DNA of 64,000 bases from Gryllus longicercus (taxonomy: Eukaryota > Arthropoda > Insecta > Orthoptera > Gryllidae), in NCBI GenBank assembly GCA_038098605.1, contig JAZDUA010000269.1, positions 1,280,001 through 1,344,000 of the forward strand, in the 5' to 3' direction. Shown here in pieces: positions 56,222-64,000 of the stretch. The first letter of the stretch is position 1; each line of letters begins with the position of its first letter. The position numbers and the translations under genes were made by a program. Under the pieces are notes generated by a model. It searched no databases and had not been told where the DNA came from. It saw only the letters and a list, made by a program, of their open reading frames with translations.

Positions 56222-56372
56222 AATATAGTGTGTAATGAGAGCGTAGGCTTCCGCGGCCGGAGTCAGTATTTACTAGGCTGTCCGGGTGACGCCGCGTCCA
56301 TGGCGAAGGTGCCGACCTTTCGGTCGCCATTCTGCGACCTTCCTCAGGGCGTAATAAATATAGTGTGTAATG
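56222..56372 (-). mobile_element. Self-complementary element P, copy D, with 16-bp flanking duplication
   Basis: AATATAGTGTGTAATG occurs at 56222-56237 and again at 56357-56372, exactly flanking a 119-bp insert that carries the whole P signature: GTAGGCTTCCGCGGCCGGAG, GGCTGTCCGGGTGACGCCGC and CTTCCTCAGGGC. The flanking repeat is best read as a target-site duplication. Minus strand: CTGAGGA-A-GGTCGC...GCGACC-GAAA. A variable, long duplication fits reverse-transcription-type insertion better than a cut-and-paste transposon. Confidence 0.8.
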
Positions 56373-58009
56373 TTGGAGAAAATGTTTTAAGAGCAAAGAA
56401 ACCAACACAAATTACTGAAGTGCTTTGTATTATTGTGAGCTGCAAAACAAAATTAGTAAGGTATCAATATCTAAATCCGATATCAATATATAAAATAAAT
56501 TGTTTTAAATAATTTATATTATCTCCTTTTCCGAGTCTCCTCACCTTTTTACGAGACACGAGATACTAATTTTGTAGTTTAAACAAGGGTATAGCTTGCG
56601 TAATATAACTTACTCGTAATTGTACTGTGTGATCCCGGTATGACCTCGATTTAAGTGTCTACGGAGTAGGGATGAGAGAAAGAGGGAAGGGGGAGAGAGA
56701 GGAAGGCTTATAATAGAATATTGGGATTTATATTTAAGTGACTTCATTGCAGACTATTACAGCGTAGTTCGGAAAATTATTTGACATTAAAACATTTTCA
56801 AAATAAATTTTACAGTACAAAGATAACTATGGATTTGGATATTTGGAGGCTTTCAATGTAATACGTCTTCGCTCTATTATTTTTTTTTATTATATGGATC
56901 ATTAAAATGCCTTTTCCACTATTTATCAAGAATATAAACCGTTTCACGTGAAAAGTGAATCTTGGTAAGAAACTCTCCCAGATTTTATACTCATGATAAT
57001 ATTTTCGTTGATCAAATTTCATTAGCATTCTTTTATTATGCATTTGTACAAGTAACACAGTTAAGTCGTGTTATGAAATAAATTCCACTTAATCTCACAT
57101 TAGCGATTGCATTAATGATATGAAAAATAGTGTAACAGAAAGAGAACCGGCAATGGGATTATACGAGGCGAATTCAGCAAGTCATTTCTTAAAGCTTGTT
57201 CTTGGCACAGTGATGATGTCAACAACATTTCACTTTTATTCTGTGCAAGAAACACTTTTCCAAGCGGCAGTCTAACTGCCAATCATATGTTAATGAATTG
57301 TATGTCCCTCTGAAGATCAGTAAGTTTAGTTGGCCATCATCATGTACCCTTTCTTTGCGAATGCCATGCGTTAGTACATGAATTGTTACTTCTCCGGTCA
57401 GTTCTGGATTCATGTCGGAGTCACATTGCGTCGACCTTGTGAGATCGCCAAGTGGGGAAGAATATCACATACTAGAATGCCACCTGTTAACTAATATTTA
57501 ATTTGGTCAATGTTGCGCGATTTTTATGAGTAATGGTGTATTTCTTCAATCTAAATTACACATAGTTTTTTTAGAGACCCTGAAATTTAAACCTATTCTG
57601 AAGTTATTTCTGGATACAAGTTGACTGCAGAAGTTACCTTTGGAACGGTTTGAGGTATTAGGATTCGTTTAGCTCAAGGTTTTTTGCAGATGATTGGGAG
57701 CTAACATATTTTGATTTGCTGTTAGATCATTTAAATTTTTAGATACATTAACACAACTTGAAGTTTTTTAAATAGAAGTATATATTTTCCTCCGGATTTT
57801 AAAATTCTATAAGTGAGAAAAATTCTTTAGGTCTTTATTTAAAGTTTACAAATACCCTTGTTTACATTTAGCCCCCAAGTAACTCTGCAGGTTTATATTA
57901 TCTTCGCTGCCAAGTTGTAGGTATAATCTTTCAGAGAGGAGTTCATGGATAATAACATGATTTGATTGTGATTCGCTTGCCAACGTCTACATCGATGCGG
58001 TTTCTTTAA
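56373..58009. other. AT-rich intergenic DNA
   Basis: About 1.6 kb. Short unassigned frames only (for example 56810-57058 minus). Nothing recognised. Confidence 0.45.
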
Positions 58010-58165
58010 AGTGGGTCGCGTGATTCTTTTTAGAAAGGCGGCGACCGCCACTGCAGTGCGTCCGGTGGGGAACCACAGACCTGAAGCGAGGCTGGGGCGA
58101 CGCTGCGCAGGCGCAATAGAGGCTAGGCTGCGCCGGCGGTTGGCGGTCAGAATTCAGTTCCACCA
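58010..58165. other. Small CpG-rich island
   Basis: About 150 bp GC-rich, with GCTGCGCAGGCGCAATAG (contains an NRF1-like GCGCAGGCGC word at about 58101). A 60-codon plus frame is unassigned. Confidence 0.35.
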
Positions 58166-58782
58166 AAGGAATTGCTTGCAGAGGTTTAAATGAACCCTTG
58201 AGGCGGGTTTAAAGGCGGGTTTAAGCCTCCTTTCGCCATTTTCGCTGCGTAAAATTAACCAGAAACAGACATCAGTTCAAGAATCAGTATCCTCCGGTAA
58301 TCAGTTCACATTTTACAGAAAAGACAGTAGATGAAAGAGCAAGTTTGAAAATGTTAGGAGAGAAATAGCGTAAAATCAACACAAATTACTACATAGAAAG
58401 CATGAGAAAGGAAAGGAAGCAAGAGAGAGAAAACGGGAAATATGAAGTGAAATTAATACAGGAAGAAAATGTAAAGAACAAAAACATTAAAGTAGTAAAA
58501 GTATTAAGAGTGTTGAAAATAGACAAGCCTAAAGATGAAAAAAATGGTAACAAAGTGGAAGCCCATGATATTCACTTGATACACACTCCCAAATCACTGA
58601 TTCACAATCACAAAGAAGAAAGGAGAAAGAAATAAGTAAAAGGATAAAAGAAAATGATAGATGAAAATTAATATGACATGGGCAATAAAAACAAATGAGT
58701 ATAAATTGAAAATGTGAAATATATGAAAGAAAGAAAGTATGAAATGAAGGACGTTTACATCCGAAAATGGTGACAGAATTAA
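58166..58782. other. Purine-rich A/G-biased DNA
   Basis: A/G-rich on the plus strand. A 77-codon Lys/Glu-rich frame at 58402-58635 reflects this bias and is not a recognisable protein. Confidence 0.4.
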
Positions 58783-59205
58783 GGTTGGTTGATTATCTCG
58801 TGTCTCCGGGAGCGTCAAGTGGGGTCTCTGGTCATTAGTTTCGTAAGTGTGCGGCATGTTTAATCACGGGAGGGGGTGATCTTCCAAGCTGAAAAGCGAG
58901 ATCCGGCGCTAACCTGCACGATGGTTTGCGGTTTGCCCATCTAGGTGTCTCCCCGCCTAGGTATCTCTTGGTATCGCCACCCAGTCGAGTCGAGCTCAGA
59001 ACTCCCGTCTGGTCTCCCGACATGTGTGGTGCTATAGTGACTGTGAGTAAGGGATGGCGATAGGGCCAGGAAGAGGAAAACATCGCGCGACTTTAGTGAC
59101 CTGTTTGTTAGGGATCTTTTGAAAATTTTAGAGTATTTTGTAACTAGTGCCCAAACATCTTCCACCGTCGGGGCTCATACCCTAGGACCTCCCGTTCAGA
59201 GGCAG
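58783..59205 (-). repeat. tRNA-derived SINE (family S4), copy 2
   Basis: Diverged minus-strand copy of 41043-41620. Shared words in order include GGTTGATT (tail side), GGTCATTAGTTTCGTAAGTG, a GTTTAATC block, GAGATCCGGCGCTAAC and TTCCACCGTCGGGG. The B-box-like GGGTATGAGCCCC lies at 59169-59182 on the minus strand. Confidence 0.6.
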
Positions 59206-59309
59206 TAAGTAAGGTTGACGACCAGCCCTTTTACCCGGTGGTTCCGTGACTGAAATCGCCGATTCTTCACAGCATCACGAGCAGTCGCTTCTCCAGTCGC
59301 TTCTCCAGC

Positions 59310-59790
59310 GCATTGCCAGCGAGGGCTGCGCTGCCCGTGGCCCGTGGCCCGTGGCCCGTGGCCCGTGGCTCGTGGCTCGTGGCTCGTGGCTCGTGGCTCG
59401 TGACCCTTGGCCCAAAGCCCGTGGCCAATAGCCCGTGGCCTCTGACTCTTTGCCTCTGGCTCGTGGACCATGGCTCGAGGACTGTGGTTCTTACCCTCTG
59501 ACCCGTGACCGGTGGCTCGTGGCCTGTTGCCCGTGGCCTCTGGCCCATGGCCCGTGGCTTCTGGCCCGTGGCTTGTGGCCGATGGGTCGTGGCCTCTTGC
59601 CCGTGGATCGTGGCCGGTAGCACGTGGCTTCTGGTCTGTGGGCCGTGGCTCGTGGCTTGAGGCCCGTGGCCTCTGACCCGTGGCGTCTGGCCCGCTGGCC
59701 CGTGGACTGTGGCCCTGTGGCCCGTGGCCTCTGGCCCGTGGCTCGTGGCCTCTTGCCCGTGGTTTGTGGCCGGTGGCTCGTGTCCCTGCG
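59310..59790 (+). repeat. 7-bp minisatellite CCCGTGG/CTCGTGG
   Basis: About 480 bp of GTGGCCC and GTGGCTC heptamers with substitutions (GTGGCCT, GTGACCC, GGGCCGA). Seven is coprime to three, so every frame steps through the same heptapeptide. That gives the overlapping false frames of 210, 225 and 136 codons on minus and several on plus. Confidence 0.95.
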
Positions 59791-61560
59791 GATTCGAGGC
59801 GCGGCGGGAGGTGCAGCGGCGGACGCAAGTGCGCGCGTAATTGCGCCGGATGTGGGGATGGCGGAGGAGGGGGTTAGCAACGCGACGTAAGGCGTCTCCA
59901 CGCTCTCGCTTCTGAGAGGCGTAACTGCCTCTATCTCTATTCATTTGCGAGATCCCCTGTCGAGATGTTATTTCTCTTTCTTGTGTTCAGACATACCTGG
60001 CAAGCGTGTAAAACAATAACGATGCGTTTGTTCGCGGAGGATCATAGTCCTTGCAAGTGGTTTCAGACTTTTGAGGAATAATATTGTCAAGTATAGTTTG
60101 ACGTCATTATTTATTATGCGAGGGTCATGTGTGGTTTCAGACATTTATGATCAAAATAAGACCATTTATAAAGAAAGAAAGAAAGTTTTTAAGAAAATGT
60201 ATTAAATAACATTGTTTCGTGTATTTGCAGTTTGATATACTAATCTTCTGTATTATTTGATTCTTTTTTTATGCACTCCTTCCAGACTCTTAGAATAATG
60301 AACCTCATCAAAGCTGAAAATTTTCAAAAGTTGGATGAATATACAATGTAGTGTCAATTTATATTATAATGGCTGAGAATTAAATAATTTACTGTTCCAC
60401 AACACTGAAGTAATTACGTCATCACATATTTATCGAATTTCTGAACTGCTCTCTAATGTTATAAAAACGATACACATCAATGTAAATTGTCGAAAATCAT
60501 CTAGGAAGAGAAAATTAATCTTTTGCCGGAGTTGGAGGAAAGCAAAACATTTGAAAAATTGTTTTGCAGGGAATGGTTGGTCTCTGAGCGGAAACTTTTA
60601 TTTCGCGGACAAAAATATTTTCCTCGCCGGTTGTCTCGAGTTATCTTTACGAAAGTTTTACGAGTAAAAATCGATTATTTCCCAAGTTACTTTCTTCAAT
60701 TAACTCAAAGATGTTCTATTTTGGTATGCATCACTTTTTTGCGTTTACAGACAATGATTTTACATTCCTCCTAACATTTCTGACATGACATGTTACTGTT
60801 ATGTATCGTACGCTATAATTTTTCCCCGTTTTGTCACAATTCTTGACAGTGTATTCCACGTGTTTCCTTGTGTCTTCCCCTAGGCACTGAGCATTTGATC
60901 GCCTGCACCGTTATCTATACCAGTGTAGTGGATACTAGACTTTCGATACGAAAGAGTGGGGCGAAGAAGAGGAAGGAGAAGAAGAAACATTAGATGATGC
61001 ATTGAAGTATATACTGTGTAAATGTGGTCAATGTTAAATAGTGCTAAATTTCTTGAAAATAGCAGCAATATGACAGTCATTACGTCATTAGCAAACAATA
61101 GTGGTCAGTGAATCCAGTATAAAACGAACAAGGCACCATACATGCACACTCTACAAAAATATCATAGGTTGAAAACGTGTATTTTACTAGCTAGTAAATT
61201 TTTATTATTTTTAGCATTTATTCTCGTCAACAATTTCCACTTATGTTAGCAAGTCGGCAATTGCACATCGTAAGATTTTATGGTCTTCCTAACTAGTTTA
61301 GACGTACATAATGGCAATCATACACGTAATAAAAGACCATGACATCATACGAATATGTGAACTTTATAGCTTTCTTATTGTCGACAGTTCACTGTTGCAT
61401 GGCTATTGAGCTCTAAAGACGAATTCCACGTACTTGCTACTCTCGTCGCAAGAACGAGACTGTGGGTAGATAACGGTACGTGAGGTGAATGAGAGCTTAT
61501 AAATAGCGAGTGTGTTTCCTCTACTTATGCTCATACACCCATCGTGTCTATATTTTAGAA
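59791..61560. other. Short GC-rich flank then AT-rich intergenic DNA
   Basis: GC-rich to about 59880, then AT-rich. An 83-codon plus frame at 60523-60774 is unassigned. No gene recognised. Confidence 0.4.
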
Positions 61561-61993
61561 CAGAGGTGTCCAACTTGCAAGGTCTCAAAGGCCACAACTA
61601 AAACCTTTAAAATGGTTGCAAGCATATTTTCATTACGCGGGCGATCCTTACCCGACTTCCTGTAATGTTGATCTCGGCATTTTGCCAGGCTGCTTCGAAA
61701 CGAGGGGGGATGGAACCATGCCTGATATCAGGCCGTACTATGCATAACGCAGTGAAGCACTTTGGGTTGTTTATGAATGTCTGAATTTACTAGAAAAAAA
61801 ACTCAGATCTAAACTTCACCTACTTTTATATGAAAGGGGATGTTGATCCCGGCAGCTTGCTTACGCTAAGAGTGCAATATTCTCGCCCGACATTCTTGCA
61901 CGGGAGTTCCAACTTTGATTAATAACTGTGGCAGGCCACGATAAATGGAATCGCGGGCCGTATGCGGCCCAACTGGGGAGTTGGACAACCCTG
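61561..61993. mobile_element. Nonautonomous hAT-like element
   Basis: Left end CAGAGGTGTCCAACTT and right end AGTTGGACAACCCTG are inverted over about 15 bp with two or three mismatches. Subterminal GCCGTATGCGGCCCAACT at the right end is typical of Charlie-like hAT elements whose ends read CAGGGGTGTCCAACC. Length is 433 bp with no transposase. I could not find a convincing 8-bp target duplication. Confidence 0.7.
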
Positions 61994-63229
61994 TATTATA
62001 CTAGTATTCAATTAAACATGCAATCTTCAAATTTGTAGTACAATGCTGTTTGTGAAGCAATACCGGTATAAATACGTTATATTTAGATTATATTTGGCCT
62101 TTGTTCATGAACATGCCTTCACCTCATACTTGTGTTTTCAAATCAGGTCATCTTTTCTTTTATTTCTAAAATTAACCGAAAAATTTTGCGAGCATTTCAA
62201 TGGATTTGAGTTTTTAAGCATGAAAAGGAAAAAGTAATGAACATAGGTGTGGTGTGTGACTATAGACAATGCAGTCACTATATAAAAGTAGATGCGAGAT
62301 ATAAGGAGAAAACAATACCTGAGAGATAAATGGGGCGTCGACGTTTATCCTGGCAGTAGCAGCGTTCCCTGCAGCGAACATGCCGCCTTGTGAAGTTGAT
62401 GCCAATACGATAAAACGATCTGATTAGCGCTTGCTTTGTCAGAGTCGGGGCATCTTACTTTACCAAAGACACTTGACAGTTGGTACCAGTGCCACTCCAA
62501 CACGCGCAGAACAACAGTGGGAAGAGACGGGGTCAACGACGAATCAAAAAATGAATGGCAAAACAATTGAAAGAACATTTAATAAATTTAAGAATTAATA
62601 ATAAACGTTTTAACAATACAGTAAAATTATTTTCTGAAAGTTCGTGCTAAACATTTTTACTTTTAGACGTCTTATGTATTTTGAACTTTTTTTGAAATGA
62701 GCCTTCCTTTCCACGAGACCACGTTCTTTTTAGAAGAACTAGCTCATCATTCACAATGATGATTCACAATCGTCCATGATCATCGCACAACTGTTATCTA
62801 CTAAAATAAAATTGCAAAGTATTTGTGAGCAGACCTGGCTTCAAGAGAAATCCGGCGTTTCCCCGAAGACACGGGTTTGAATTGTTGAGTAAATATCCGA
62901 TGAGCATTGAAGAGCAAAACTAATAATTGTTGTTAGAAAAGATTCTAATAATATACATCCTAAGCGAAGGAACAGTCACTCTTTAAGTAAACAAAGATAG
63001 AAGAAAACTAGTGAAGCTAAAACAGCACGTTCTTTTTCGCGCGTATTTTCACGCTAAATTACTCGAAAAGTACTCAAATTTTCGAAAAGTTGTACATGAC
63101 GTTATTTCAGATTCTATATTTAAACAACAAAGTTGATTAGATACAAATATCTACCTTCATAATTGTAGAAGACACCGAAAAATTATAACTTAAGCAATTT
63201 TCGAACAATCAGGGTTTTTAATGAAATGA
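61994..63229. other. Intergenic DNA
   Basis: AT-rich, with a GC-intermediate patch at 62330-62540. The segment 63000-63229 may be the 5' part of an R1 copy. No gene recognised. Confidence 0.35.
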
Positions 63230-63390
63230 ACAGAAGTAAGAAGATTTAGTGAAGAAGTAATTTTTGCAACTGGATTTATCCACTTTTTTGTTATCAGGCC
63301 TATGTAATAAATTTTTTTCTGATGAAAATTGCCTGTATTTCCGCGCAGAATTACATAATGTTCTCTCTACTACGTAGCAAGAATGTAAAC
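63230..63390 (+). repeat. Dispersed repeat family R1, copy 3
   Basis: Contains TTTATCCACTTTTTTGTTAT, TTTTTTTCTGATGAAAATTG, the following CCTGTATTTCCGCGCAGAAT and a TTACATAATG block with TTCTCTCTAC, in the same order and orientation as copies at 8150 and 8690. Confidence 0.6.
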
Positions 63391-63429
63391 ATTAATCTGG
63401 GATCCGTCCTCCCCCGTGTCCTCCGGTTT

Positions 63430-63780
63430 CCGTCTGAAGTGTTATAAAGGCTCCCACACATGCAGCGTTCGGCGAATCCCGAGCAACCGCTTGTCGAACC
63501 CCGAGTAGTGTGGACGGGGTACTTGCGATTCGCCGAGCACCGTGCCTACCCACAGCGAGTTGGTCTTTAGGACACATCTAAGGGAGCGATGATTCGCAAA
63601 ACATTTTGGCTGTTGAGGCTTGGGCGAGCTGAAGCTCGCTGCTCGGCGAATGCCGAATGTGTGGAGCCGCCTTTAGGACACATCAAAAGGAACGAACATT
63701 CGCAGAACACATCAGCTGTTCGGGATTGTGCGAGCAGTAGCTCGCTGCTCGGGGAATGCCGAATGTGCCGACCCGCATTA
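63430..63780 (+). repeat. Tandem repeat, two 106-bp units plus related flank
   Basis: Units 63566-63671 and 63672-63776 share TTTAGGACACATC, GAACG/GAGCGA, ATTCGCA, GCTGTT, GCTCGCTGCTCGG and GAATGCCGAATGTG. The sequence at 63450-63560 has inverted versions of the same words (GCGTTCGGCGAATCCCGAGC). Words such as GAGCTGAAGCTCGC are self-complementary, so the array may derive from the end of a DNA transposon. Confidence 0.8.
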
Positions 63781-63829
63781 ATAATGATCGTGGAGCAGAG
63801 TCGTTCGTGTTGGTAGCGGTTGCGATTCA

Positions 63830-64000
63830 GAAGCGAACCTCCAAATCGACGATTCGGAGATATTCCGCCCGCTGCCCAGTCGTGCTCCCGTTGCCAAGCA
63901 GGCCCCGCGCCGCGCCGCTCCACTAGCTGCCATCCGCCGCCGGTGGCCCCGAACGCAGCACTTCCGCTATTCCAGGCGCATCGCAAGGTTTCCTTTCGAA
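63830..64000. other. Start of a CpG-rich island cut by the window end
   Basis: GC- and CpG-rich to the last base, with CCCCGCGCCGCGCCGC near 63902-63917. The island probably continues outside the window. A 139-codon minus frame spanning the tandem repeat and this island is not a recognisable protein. Confidence 0.5.

Noticed and set aside
58402..58635. Lys/Glu-rich 77-codon protein
   Set aside because: Explained by an A/G-rich strand bias. No recognisable motif.
59196..59944. 210- and 225-codon minus-strand frames rich in Gly-His-Pro-Arg-Ala-Thr
   Set aside because: They read through a 7-bp minisatellite, which leaves all frames open. The peptide repeat is an arithmetic consequence.

Overview
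The window looks like repeat-rich, non-coding DNA from an animal nuclear genome, most probably an insect with a large genome. The background is AT-rich and is broken by short, sharply bounded CpG-rich islands. Decayed Tc1- and mariner-type transposons, a non-LTR retrotransposon remnant, hAT-like and foldback elements, several tRNA-derived SINE families and many micro- and minisatellites fill much of the space. The mix of SINEs and long AT-rich intergenic DNA would suit a hemimetabolous insect (cockroach/termite, stick insect or orthopteran), but that is an inference and no marker gene fixes the taxon. There is no operon structure, no ribosome-binding pattern and no convincing host protein-coding exon. 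Nearly all long reading frames lie in GC-rich or tandemly repetitive DNA and are open on both strands.

Layout. At 1.2-2.5 kb there is a long inverted repeat whose arms both encode the same short N-terminal peptide, followed by CpG islands at 2.5-2.8 and 3.6-4.1 kb. At 4.8-5.9 kb lies a decayed Tc1-like transposase. At 6.83-7.76 kb is an internally deleted mariner-type element with matching terminal inverted repeats and TA target sites. From 8 to 19 kb there are a dispersed repeat, a possible MITE, small CpG islands, a SINE and a 380-bp polypyrimidine tract. At 19.7-20.6 kb there is a direct duplication. At 25.4-26.3 kb a minus-strand LINE reverse-transcriptase remnant is cut by a 190-bp palindromic ATT/AAT microsatellite, with a SINE beside it.

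The interval 26.8-33 kb is almost featureless. From 33 kb onward the window is denser: three copies of one SINE family (33.1, 40.7, 46.6 kb), two copies each of two other SINE families (44.5/50.8 and 41.1/58.8 kb), a hAT-like element with a near-perfect 8-bp target duplication (42.0-42.6 kb), a foldback element (44.7-45.0 kb) and large CpG islands at 33.5, 34.8, 38.4-39.5, 45, 47.7 and 52-53 kb. Minisatellites with 10-, 15-, 12- and 7-bp units sit at 47.8, 53.2, 54.1 and 59.3 kb. Four dispersed copies of a short self-complementary element lie at 45.6, 49.1, 53.9 and 56.2 kb. One carries a 16-bp flanking duplication, and the family shows a hammerhead-ribozyme-like core.

The genes do not work together, because there are none to support. 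The most interesting signals are the short self-complementary element with the ribozyme-like core, a composite homeodomain-type motif shared by two CpG-island edges 3.5 kb apart, and the unusual number of CpG islands in gene-free DNA, which could mark a regulatory landscape of a gene outside the window.
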